From Clostridia bacterium (GTDB lineage: Bacteria > Bacillota_A > Clostridia > Oscillospirales > CAG-272): DNA of 49,021 bases. Shown one piece after another: positions 23,280 to 29,955 of this stretch (its first letter is position 1; each line of letters starts with the position of its first letter). Position numbers and translations under genes: made by a program. The notes beneath the pieces are model-generated. The model searched no databases. It was not told the origin of the DNA and saw only the letters and a list, made by a program, of their open reading frames with translations. The DNA lies in contig JAGBRZ010000090.1 in the NCBI GenBank assembly GCA_017632155.1, positions 1 through 49,021 on the forward strand, written 5' to 3'.

Positions 23280-23873
23280 ATGAAAAACACAAAAAACAGC
23301 GAACGCACAAGAAGACTTGTCACGGCAGCGATGATGACGACACTCGTCATTGTCTTTCAGCTCCTCGCGACCTATACCGCCTTCTTCGGACCCTTCTCGA
23401 CCGCAATCGGACTGATCCCGATCGCCATCGGCGCCTGCATTTGCGGACCCCTTGTCGGCGCGTGGCTCGGACTTGTATTCGGCATCGTAGTCCTCGCAAC
23501 CGGCGGCGCGGCTCTCTTCTTTGCCTTCAGCATTCCCGGCACAATTATCACCGTCCTTCTCAAGGGTGCGGGCTGCGGATTTATCGCAGGACTTGCTTTC
23601 AAGATTTTTGCACCCAAGCTCAAATTCTTCGCCGCGATCATCGCATCGCTTCTCTGCCCCATCGTCAACACCGGCATCTTTCTCCTCGGAAGTGCGGTAT
23701 TCTTTATGCCCCACGCACAGGCAATCGGCGATATGGTTGGAGTCGATGGTGCGGGCTTCGGCGTTTTCATCGCCCTCGCCTTCGCCAATTTCATAATCGA
23801 ACTGCTTATGTGTGGGCTTCTTTCCCCCGTTTTTGTCAGAATCATTAAGATAGTTAAACTGGGGAAGAAGTGA
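23280..23873 (+). CDS. ECF transporter S component, possibly for pantothenate
   Basis: 197 residues, six predicted membrane helices (about 14-34, 38-60, 62-83, 90-113, 118-145, 158-185), typical of S components. The N-terminal TRRLVTAAMMTTLVIVFQLL fits helix 1, which contacts EcfT through small residues. The loop FFGPFSTAIGLIPIAIGA and the segment GPLVGAWLGLVFGIVVL are shared by ECF S components. No energising EcfA/EcfT genes are nearby, so it would use shared group II modules. Position directly after coaX suggests a PanT-like specificity; this is inference. Its TGA stop lies inside the left end of repeat element D2. Confidence 0.8.
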   Translation: MKNTKNSERTRRLVTAAMMTTLVIVFQLLATYTAFFGPFSTAIGLIPIAIGACICGPLVGAWLGLVFGIVVLATGGAALFFAFSIPGTIITVLLKGAGCGFIAGLAFKIFAPKLKFFAAIIASLLCPIVNTGIFLLGSAVFFMPHAQAIGDMVGVDGAGFGVFIALAFANFIIELLMCGLLSPVFVRIIKIVKLGKK

Positions 23874-24126
23874 ACAGTGGTTAGTGGACAGTGGACAGAA
23901 AGACGCGAGTGATAATTTAATTTTAATTATTGTTCTATTGTTCAGGAAATAATTTAATAAAAAGAAAGATCTCGGATATTTTGAAGTAAAAACTTCTTGA
24001 TATCCGAGATCTTTTTTCACTTTTTATATGATATTTGATTACCTTGCAAAGTTATCAACGAACCAAGCAAAATTACAGCTCAAATTCCGCATCTTTCTGT
24101 CCACTGTCCACTAACCACTGTCCACT
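23870..24126 (+). mobile_element. Inverted-repeat element D2 with internal terminator
   Basis: The left arm GTGAACAGTGGTTAGTGGAC (then AGTGGACAGAAAGACGCG) is matched inverted by the right arm ending CCACTAACCACTGTCCACTA. The central hairpin AAAGATCTCGGATAT / ATATCCGAGATCTTT (23965-23979 / 24000-24014) is followed by TTT, a strong intrinsic terminator. It starts within the stop codon context of the ECF S-component gene. Confidence 0.88.
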
Positions 24127-24170
24127 AAAAAAACAAACACCCAACCGCGTAATCGGTCGGGCATTTGTTT
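24127..24170 (-). terminator. Terminator of the minus-strand small transcript
   Basis: On the minus strand AAACAAATGCCCGACCG / CGGTTGGGTGTTTGTTT (17-nt arms, one A-C and several G-T pairs) then TTTT. It lies just after the 38-codon ORF. Confidence 0.8.
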
Positions 24171-24410
24171 TATTTATCCGTGCCAAATCCGATTGAACGC
24201 CGGCAACTGCGTCTTGCCTTTGTTTTTTTCGGATTTGGCGCGGTGGAGACTGTTGCGCGCATCTTCCTTGACGCTATCAATCACCGACATGTCAGACCTC
24301 CCGGGCGAGTGTGACGCTCATCGCCCGGTGTCGCAGCAGTGTTGAAAGAAAACACGCGTTCCGTCAAGACCTCTGATTTGGGAGAGAATAACTCAAAATT
24401 CCCCTCTACT
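24131..24410 (-). ncRNA. Candidate structured RNA / regulated leader of about 280 nt
   Basis: It is bounded by an ECF-type promoter and a strong terminator. Many complementary segments nest inside: CGTCAAG (24362-24368) with CTTGACG (24267-24273); TGTCG (24329-24333) with CGACA (24285-24289); CCGGGCGA with TCGCCCGG (24301-24308/24321-24328); GCCAAATCCG with CGGATTTGGC (24182-24191/24230-24239); GGCAA with TTGCC (24202-24206/24214-24218). It contains a 38-codon ORF whose start codon lies in one of these helices. I considered 6S, tmRNA, RNase P and SRP RNA and saw none of their conserved parts. It may be an mRNA with a regulated leader, a non-coding RNA, or both. Confidence 0.55.
24174..24290 (-). 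CDS. Small protein of 38 residues, unknown function
   Basis: ATG at 24290 with GGGAGG (24302-24297) 6 nt upstream, TAA at 24174. The product begins MSVIDSVKEDARNSLHRA and ends PAFNRIWHG; it is basic and hydrophilic, with a likely amphipathic N-terminal helix and no membrane segment. I do not recognise it. The ORF sits between an ECF-type promoter identical in plan to that of sigma gene 1 and a terminator. The SD partly overlaps an 8-bp hairpin and the AUG pairs in another helix, so translation may be controlled. It could instead be a chance ORF in a structured RNA. Confidence 0.5.
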   Translation of the reverse strand: MSVIDSVKEDARNSLHRAKSEKNKGKTQLPAFNRIWHG

Positions 24411-24442
24411 TATATAGACAACTTTTTTTCTGAAAGGTTGCA
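24411..24442 (-). promoter_or_regulatory. ECF-type promoter of the small transcript
   Basis: On the minus strand TGCAACC (24442-24436), 16-bp spacer, GTCTATATAAGTAG (from 24419). It matches the sigma 1 promoter (TGCAACC, N16, GTGTATATAGGTG) in both boxes and spacing. Confidence 0.65.
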
Positions 24443-24526
24443 TAGTTTGGGAAAATTTTTATTATTTTTTTAGAATTATTTTGGAATTTATCGACAATCC
24501 CACATCCTATAATTCTTATTAGAAAT

Positions 24527-24555
24527 ATTATACCACTTTCAATGCTAAATGTCAA
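24527..24555 (-). promoter_or_regulatory. SigA promoter upstream of the small transcript
   Basis: On the minus strand TTGACA (24555-24550), 17-bp spacer, TATAAT (24532-24527). It lies about 105 bp upstream of the ECF box, the same tandem layout as at sigma gene 1. Confidence 0.7.
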
Positions 24556-24691
24556 TAACTAATTTAGTGTTTAGGCGATTTGACGATAGGTTTGTGCAAA
24601 TAATACAAAACTATAGCATAAAATATGGTTATAATTGCCGAATACGTCAAAATACGATATTTTTCGAAAATTTATTGATTTATTTGACTAA

Positions 24692-25690
24692 TTAATTTGC
24701 GGGGGATTCGGATTCGCTGATTCCGCCGAGAATTGGCAGAATTGTGTCTGTTCCGCTGACCACAGTTTCGGGGAGCTTACCGTCCCAACCAAGAGCCTCG
24801 TAGTACTTGATAAGCTCTGCCGTGATCGATTCTGCGAGAGCCTTGTTAGCCTCCGCTTCCTTTTCGTCAGCGTATTTTTCAGCATCTGCCGCAAGCTTTT
24901 TAGCCTCTGCCTCAGCCGCCGCCTTGATCTTTGCTACCTCCGCGTCAGCCGCTGCCTGAATCGATTTAACTGCCGCATCTGCTTCCGCTTGGATCTTTTC
25001 ACGCTCTGCAGCTTTCTCCTGCTCCATGGTCTTCTGCGCCTGCTCGGTCTGCGCCTTGAGGAGCGCCTGCTCGGCTACGACCTTGTCTTCAACGCTGGCG
25101 GTGAAGGCATCCGAGAAGTCGATGTCTTCAACTGCGGTCGAAACGACAACGATATTGTAAGCTCCGAGCTGTTCTGTAAGAGCATCGGTGATCTGCACAG
25201 AAAGAGCCTCGCGGCTTTCGATCAGCGCCTCGGCGGTATACTTTGCAATTACGCCCTTGACGACCTCCTGAATTCGGGGAGCCATAACGGTGTTGTAGTA
25301 ATCAACGCCAATCTCCTTGTAGATCATCTGCGCGTTCGACTTTTCGATCTGATAGTTCATCGAATAGGAAACAAGGACCTCCTGAATGTCGCTCGAAAAT
25401 GCCGAAAGCTCAAGGTGTGCGACCTGAGTTCTGTTATCCATACAAACGATCTCCTGGAAGGGAGATTTCATATGCATACCCGCTTCGAGTGTCTTATCCT
25501 CGACCTTACCGAATGTGGTCAGAATGCCTGTGTGACCCGTGGGAACGGTTGCAACCATCCCGCCAAGGACAAGGACCAGACCGAAAACGCAAAGAACCTG
25601 ACGTCCGCAAAGGCGCCACCCCGTCTTCGAATAACCGAGTGCCACAAAGAGCACCAAAACTGCCAAAAGAGAAGCAACTATCCAAAACAT
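24692..25690 (-). CDS. SPFH/prohibitin-family membrane protein
   Basis: 332 residues from the ATG at 25690; the ATG at 25711 overlaps the SD (GGAAGG) and is unlikely. Two N-terminal hydrophobic segments (about 1-20 and 32-50) precede the SPFH domain (about 50-215), which starts VPTGHTGILTTFGKVED and includes IQEVLVSYSMNYQIEK. A long Ala/Glu/Lys coiled coil (about 215-295) with repeats such as KIKAAAEAEAKKLAADAE follows, then an acidic tail. Such proteins oligomerise in the membrane as ring or cage scaffolds linked to protease control and membrane microdomains. It has its own promoter and no obvious operon partners. Confidence 0.88.
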   Translation of the reverse strand: MFWIVASLLAVLVLFVALGYSKTGWRLCGRQVLCVFGLVLVLGGMVATVPTGHTGILTTFGKVEDKTLEAGMHMKSPFQEIVCMDNRTQVAHLELSAFSSDIQEVLVSYSMNYQIEKSNAQMIYKEIGVDYYNTVMAPRIQEVVKGVIAKYTAEALIESREALSVQITDALTEQLGAYNIVVVSTAVEDIDFSDAFTASVEDKVVAEQALLKAQTEQAQKTMEQEKAAEREKIQAEADAAVKSIQAAADAEVAKIKAAAEAEAKKLAADAEKYADEKEAEANKALAESITAELIKYYEALGWDGKLPETVVSGTDTILPILGGISESESPAN

Positions 25691-25742
25691 TTTAAAATAC
25701 CTTCCTTTCATTGAGATGTTTGGTCATTATTGCTGTAATAAT

Positions 25743-25771
25743 ATTATATCACACGGTCAAGTGATTGTCAA
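25743..25771 (-). promoter_or_regulatory. SigA promoter of the SPFH gene
   Basis: On the minus strand TTGACA (25771-25766), 17-bp spacer, TATAAT (25748-25743) with an upstream TG. Confidence 0.8.
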
Positions 25772-25849
25772 TAGGTTTTAGAAAGATTTTTTGCAATTTT
25801 TGTTGAATTATGGTTGAAATGATGATATAATATATAATGTAGTATTATA

Positions 25850-25990
25850 CAGTCACGTTCCGCGAAGCGGAATATATCGCGCGCCCGAAGGGCGCAATCA
25901 TTAAAAACTATACTCAGAGCGCTGAACAAATAAGTTTGCGATCTTAAGTTTCCCCTTCCCGGTTTACGGGAAGGGGAGTAAGGGGATAGG
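25850..25990. repeat. GAA-loop hairpins and a CCCCTTCCCG hairpin (intergenic)
   Basis: TTCCGC-GAA-GCGGAA (around 25858-25872) and GCGCCC-GAA-GGGCGC (around 25885-25899) are short perfect hairpins with GAA loops. They are followed by CCCCTTCCCG-GTTTA-CGGGAAGGGG (around 25951-25975). They look related to the arrays at 26399 and 27823. The stretch to 26100 otherwise holds nothing I can identify. Confidence 0.6.
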
Positions 25991-26114
25991 TACCGATTTG
26001 CCGTAACAAAATTATTAGGATATCGGTAAAATTGTTGTGTAGGTGCAAAATATTCAGCACATACCCGCAGAAAGCACAAAACCTCTATGCGGCATTGCGC
26101 GATCAAGATCGCGC

Positions 26115-26322
26115 GGGGTGAAGGAGCGAAAACCTCCCCTAAAGTGGAGGTTTTACTCCTTCCAAACTGTCGGCGGGGCGCCGCCAGTTTGAAGCGCAGG
26201 GGTGAGCAAGCGAAGCTTGCGGGGTTGCCGAAGGCAACCGTTTTCGCGCTCTGCGGACGGCGACTTAAGGCTCTGCCTTAAGAATCCGCGAACTTTTGAA
26301 AAAGTTCGATCAAAACTTTCCT
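26115..26322 (-). repeat. Dispersed hairpin element A2 (minus orientation, one end missing)
   Basis: Read on the minus strand it starts GGAAAGTTTTGATCGAAC, like the A1 terminal repeat. It continues with the same series of hairpins: CTTAAGGC..GCCTTAAG, CCGCAGAG, AAACTG..CAGTTT and a CCTCC..GGAGG hairpin. An additional GGTTGCC-TTC-GGCAACC hairpin is inserted. The second terminal repeat is not visible. Stem changes relative to A1 and A3 are partly compensatory. Confidence 0.75.
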
Positions 26323-26330
26323 CTTTTTTA

Positions 26331-26484
26331 ATAAAAATCGAAAATTTTCGAGCACTGCGAGAAAATTTACCTTCATTCTGCGCAGCAGATCATCATTCGG
26401 CAAAGCCGACTATCATTCCGCCTATGGCGGATTATCATTCACGCGAAGCGTGATTATCATTCCGCCGAAGGCGGATAAGGAGTT
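26331..26484 (+). repeat. Hairpin array B1 before the acyltransferase gene
   Basis: Four perfect mini-hairpins, CGGC-AAA-GCCG, CCGCC-TAT-GGCGG, CACGC-GAA-GCGTG and CCGCC-GAA-GGCGG, are joined by [AC]TATCATT linkers (26399-26475). They follow a leader GAGCACTGCGAGAAAATTTA that is also found before array B2. The array runs directly into the SD (AAGGAG) of the gene at 26488. Confidence 0.85.
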
Positions 26485-26487
26485 ATT

Positions 26488-27681
26488 ATGTCCAAAAAGA
26501 AAAAACCTCAAAAAATCGGCAAACCCGCCGCGTGGCTCTATCACCCCGCATTTTTCTTCGTTTCTCTTTACTACCGCCTGCGCTACCGCGTACATATCTA
26601 CAATTCCGAGCTGAAAAATATGCCTAAGGGCGGTTGTGTGGTTCTTGCTACCCACACATCTAACAAAGATCACTTCCTCACCGCGATGGCTCTCTACCCG
26701 CGCCGCGTGACCTTTGTTATGAGTGAGCATTTCTTTGCGAACAAGCTCCTTCGACCAATTCTCAAAATTATGAACGCGATCCCCAAAAAGATGTTCTGCC
26801 CCGATACGCGATCTGTGCTTTCAATGATCCGCGCCATCCGCGAGGGCAACACACTTCTGCTCTTCCCCGAAGGCAGACTGACCTGCAACGGCGTCTCCTG
26901 CCCCATCACTCCCGGCACAGCGGAGCTCATCCATAACCTCGGCGTCCCCGTTTACACGATCACAGCCGAGGGCGCGGGCAAGACCTTCCCGAAATGGGCG
27001 AAAAAGCCTCGAATCGGGCGCATCGACGTCCATCTTTCGAAGCTTTTCGACGGCCCCGAGCTGAAGGAAATGCTGCTTGACGACATCGACCGCAAGATCA
27101 CGGACGCCATCTCCCACAACGCGTGGGAATCGCTCCCCGACGTGAAATTCAGATCGAAAGCCCCCGCCGAGGGCCTTGACGGCATTCTCTGGAAGTGCCC
27201 CGAGTGCGGTGCGGAGCACAGTCTTATCTGTATGGAAAACAAGATCGTATGCGTAAAATGCAAACTTTCCGCAACAGTTGACTCGCACGGTCAGATCACG
27301 GGCGTCCGCGGCATCAAGACCGTTGCCGATTGGTTTGAGCACAATGCAAACACCCTCGATCTCACAGCTCCCCTGACCTTCGACTGTACCGTTGGCGTGA
27401 CTGACGGCGATCCGAAGAAGGACGGCGTCATGCGCCGCGACGTCGGCAGCGGCAAAATGACCCTTTCCGCCGAAGGCTTCACCTTTGACGGCGAGATAGG
27501 CGGCGAGGAAACGCACATCGCCCTGCTCGGCAAGGACTGCCCCGGCGCGCTCCCCATCTCCGTCGGCGACCACTTCGACGTCTACTACGGCGGCAAGCTC
27601 CATTTCTTCACTCCCCTGCCCGACCCCAGAGATACGGTGAAATTTGTTGCGTTCAAGGATAAATTGAACGAATATAAATAA
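26488..27681 (+). CDS. PlsC-like acyltransferase with fused zinc ribbon (second paralogue)
   Basis: 397 residues; SD AAGGAG. The basic N-terminus MSKKKKPQ is followed by the acyltransferase motif THTSNKDH (H-x4-D, about residues 56-63) and FPEGRLTCNG near 128-137. The zinc ribbon CPECGAEHSL...CMENKIVCVKC lies near residues 235-258, and a C-terminal beta domain with FDVYYGGKLHFF (about 370-381) corresponds to NIYHGGKIYQL in the paralogue at 21050. It probably transfers acyl chains to a lysophospholipid or other glycerolipid. It is preceded by hairpin array B1 and not obviously in an operon. No promoter could be picked out of the repeat-rich upstream region. Confidence 0.83.
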   Translation: MSKKKKPQKIGKPAAWLYHPAFFFVSLYYRLRYRVHIYNSELKNMPKGGCVVLATHTSNKDHFLTAMALYPRRVTFVMSEHFFANKLLRPILKIMNAIPKKMFCPDTRSVLSMIRAIREGNTLLLFPEGRLTCNGVSCPITPGTAELIHNLGVPVYTITAEGAGKTFPKWAKKPRIGRIDVHLSKLFDGPELKEMLLDDIDRKITDAISHNAWESLPDVKFRSKAPAEGLDGILWKCPECGAEHSLICMENKIVCVKCKLSATVDSHGQITGVRGIKTVADWFEHNANTLDLTAPLTFDCTVGVTDGDPKKDGVMRRDVGSGKMTLSAEGFTFDGEIGGEETHIALLGKDCPGALPISVGDHFDVYYGGKLHFFTPLPDPRDTVKFVAFKDKLNEYK

Positions 27682-27682
27682 T

Positions 27683-27866
27683 AATGAAAAATTCCGAGCA
27701 TCGCGAGGAAATTAACCTTCATTTCGCCGCAGCAACGGCTCTGTCGGTTTTCTGAAAGAAAACGGCGGTGTTTAGCCGCCGAGGCAGAGTCGACATTTGC
27801 CGCAGGCAAATACACTATCATTCTTGCGAAGCAAGATTATCATTCGCGCTTGCGCGATAAACTAAA
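27683..27866 (+). repeat. Hairpin array B2 before rarA
   Basis: It starts with AAAATTCCGAGCATCGCGAG, homologous to the start of B1. It then holds larger hairpins (GTTTTC..GAAAAC, GGCGG..CCGCC, ATTTGCC-GCA-GGCAAAT) and two mini-hairpins, CTTGC-GAA-GCAAG (27823-27835) and CGCGC-TT-GCGCG (27845-27856), joined by ATTATCATT. It lies in the 5' region of rarA. Confidence 0.8.
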
Positions 27867-27885
27867 TCTCCCACGAGGCACCCAA

Positions 27886-29118
27886 ATGAAACGAACTCCT
27901 TTAGCTGAACTCATCAGACCCACCTCCTTCGACGATATCGTCGGTCAGACCCATCTTTTCGGCAAAAACGGCGTTGTTCGCCGCCTTTGCGACTCGGGTC
28001 GAATTCCGAATATGATATTCTACGGCCCTCCCGGCACGGGCAAGACCACCGCGGCATCCCTCGTTGCGAAATACGCCGATATGACCTTCGCACGCCTCAA
28101 CGCCACAACAGCGTCGCTTCAGGACGTTAAGGACGTGCTCGCCTCGACTGAAAACGTCTTCGGCTCGGAGGGAATTTTGCTTTATCTCGACGAGATCCAG
28201 TATTTCAACCGCAAGCAGCAGCAATCTCTGCTTGAATACATCGAGGACGGGCGCGTGACTCTGATCGCCTCGACCACCGAAAATCCGCATTTCTACCTTT
28301 ACGGCGCGCTCATTTCGCGCTCGACTCTCTTTGAGTTCAAGCCCGTGCCGCAGGCGGAGGTCGTTCGCGCACTCGGGCGCGGTATGGACTACCTCAACCG
28401 CGAAACGAACCGCACCCGCACCTTTGATGCGGGAGTTGCCGAGAAAATTGCCGCAGCATCGGGCGGTGACGTTCGCCGCGCGCTGACTCTTTTTGAAAAC
28501 GCCTATCTTTCCTCCGAGGGTGACGCCCTTCTCCTCTCCGACGTCACGCCCTTTGAGTCGAATATCACCGAATACTCGGATGACATCCACTTCGACCTCC
28601 TCTCTGCCCTTCAAAAGTCGATCCGAGGCTCCGATCCCGACGCCGCCGTATTTTATCTGAACAAGCTTCTTGCGGCGGGCGAACTTCTTGCCGTTTGCAG
28701 ACGAATGCAGGTCATTGCGAGCGAGGACATCGGACTCGCCTACCCGATGGCGCCCGTTATCACGCGAGCTTGTTGCGAATCGGCGCGCGAGCTTGGTATG
28801 CCCGAGGCGAGAATCCCGCTCTCGAACGCCGCCGTTATGCTTGCAACCGCGCCGAAATCGAATTCCGCCTACCTTGCCGCCGCCGCGGCAAACGAGGACA
28901 TCGAAGCGGGACGCGGCAAAATTCCGCCAAAGCACATCCAGTCCCCGCTTTTTGAGGGCTACGTCTATCCCCACGACTACCCAAACCACTACACGCACCA
29001 GCAATACCTCCCCGACGATCTGAAGAACCGCGTCTATTACAAATACGCCCCCAACAAAACCGAATCCGCCGCCGCAGCCTACGCCGAGGCGATCGGAAGC
29101 AGGAAAAAGGGATCGTGA
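27886..29118 (+). CDS. rarA: Replication-associated recombination protein A (AAA+ ATPase)
   Basis: 410 residues from the ATG at 27886; the upstream TTG at 27850 lies in a repeat hairpin and lacks an SD. RPTSFDDIVGQTHLFG (9-24) is the RarA/MgsA opening. Walker A is GPPGTGKTT (47-55), Walker B region LLYLDEIQYF near 97-106 and sensor 1 STTENP near 129. The C-terminal MgsA domain has RRMQVIASEDIGLAYP and NAAVMLATAPKSNSAY. It acts at stalled replication forks as a tetrameric clamp-loader-like ATPase. It stands alone between array B2 and repeat element D3. Confidence 0.93.
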   Translation: MKRTPLAELIRPTSFDDIVGQTHLFGKNGVVRRLCDSGRIPNMIFYGPPGTGKTTAASLVAKYADMTFARLNATTASLQDVKDVLASTENVFGSEGILLYLDEIQYFNRKQQQSLLEYIEDGRVTLIASTTENPHFYLYGALISRSTLFEFKPVPQAEVVRALGRGMDYLNRETNRTRTFDAGVAEKIAAASGGDVRRALTLFENAYLSSEGDALLLSDVTPFESNITEYSDDIHFDLLSALQKSIRGSDPDAAVFYLNKLLAAGELLAVCRRMQVIASEDIGLAYPMAPVITRACCESARELGMPEARIPLSNAAVMLATAPKSNSAYLAAAAANEDIEAGRGKIPPKHIQSPLFEGYVYPHDYPNHYTHQQYLPDDLKNRVYYKYAPNKTESAAAAYAEAIGSRKKGS

Positions 29119-29121
29119 GAA

Positions 29122-29290
29122 GAGTGGGCAGTGGGCAGTGTACAGTTAACAGAAAGACGCGAATGATAATTTAATTGGGACAAGAAACGGTTAATTCCGC
29201 AAAGATTTTTGCCGAACAAGGCTTAGTCCCGATAAACAGAGTTATAAACTCGCATTTTTCTATCCACTGTCCACTAACCACTGTCCACTA
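29122..29290 (+). mobile_element. Inverted-repeat element D3 (diverged, short)
   Basis: The left arm GAGTGGGCAGTGGGCAGTGT then ACAGAAAGACGCGAATGATAA is matched inverted by the right arm CGCATTTTTCTATCCACTG then TCCACTAACCACTGTCCAC. The centre has only a weak GGGAC..GTCCC pairing, so the terminator seen in the other copies is decayed. It begins 3 nt after the rarA stop codon. Confidence 0.8.
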
Positions 29291-29310
29291 ATTTTTTGCT
29301 GTGCAAAAAA

Positions 29311-29345
29311 TTACACATTTCCGCAAAAATGCCGTCTTTATAAGT
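29311..29345 (+). promoter_or_regulatory. Possible ECF-type promoter of sigma gene 2
   Basis: TTACACA (29311-29317), 16-bp spacer, GTCTTTATAAGTGAAG (from 29334). The -10 resembles that of the 24.4-kb promoter, while the -35 differs. Confidence 0.4.
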
Positions 29346-29379
29346 GAAGAGCTCTTACAAACTCCGAAGGAGGTGCGAT

Positions 29380-29955
29380 ATGAGGAAAGAAATTATTCTG
29401 ACCGACGAAGAGATACTTGATCTTTATTTCAGTCGCTCGGAAGATGCGATCAAGGAGACCGACAAAAAGTACGGTAAATATCTTTACACCATTGCGTTTA
29501 ATATTCTGCGCGATGAGGGCGACTGCGAGGAGTGCCTGAACGACACCTACCTCAAGGCGTGGAATTCCTTTCCGCCCGTCCGCCCGCGAAATCTTCGCAC
29601 CTACCTTTCGAAGATCATCAGAAACAATGCCGTTGACCGCTACGACGAGGATCACCGCCAAAAGCGAGTCCCCGCCGATGCTTGCGATCCGCTTGAAGAT
29701 TTCGACAACGTCATCGGAAATTACAACCTTGATGACGAAATTGAGGCGGCTAGAATAGGAAAGATCATCAATTCCTATCTCAAAAGCCTGCCCGACCGCT
29801 CACTTTACATATTTATGAGCCGATTTTACTATGCTATGCCGCTTTCTGACATCGCTCGCAGGCTCGGGGTCAGCACATCAACGGTCAACAAGGAGCTCGC
29901 CGCTATGAAAAACGAGCTCAGAGAGAAGCTTACAGACGGAGGAATTGATTTATGA
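29380..29955 (+). CDS. ECF-type RNA polymerase sigma factor (module 2)
   Basis: 191 residues from the ATG at 29380 (SD AAGGAGG, 7 nt). Region 2 (about 12-85) carries YFSRSEDAIKETDKKYGKY, ECLNDTYLKAWNSFPPVRP and LSKIIRNNAVDRYDEDHRQKR. Region 4 (about 135-185) holds the helix-turn-helix LSDIARRLGVSTSTVNKELAAM. It is a paralogue of the factors at 10059 and 39832. The serpin-bearing membrane gene overlaps its last codon by 4 nt, so both are translated together. This coupling is the usual arrangement for a sigma factor and its controller. Confidence 0.92.
   Translation: MRKEIILTDEEILDLYFSRSEDAIKETDKKYGKYLYTIAFNILRDEGDCEECLNDTYLKAWNSFPPVRPRNLRTYLSKIIRNNAVDRYDEDHRQKRVPADACDPLEDFDNVIGNYNLDDEIEAARIGKIINSYLKSLPDRSLYIFMSRFYYAMPLSDIARRLGVSTSTVNKELAAMKNELREKLTDGGIDL

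Noticed and set aside
24131..24410. 6S RNA, tmRNA, RNase P RNA or SRP RNA on the minus strand
   Set aside because: I found no tRNA-like end with GGTTCGAATC, no GAGGAAAGTC, no SRP tetraloop helix and no single long hairpin with a central bubble, so it is left unnamed.
26399..27856. Mini-hairpin arrays as a CRISPR-like structure
   Set aside because: The constant linker is only 7-9 bases and the variable parts are palindromes, the opposite of CRISPR spacers.
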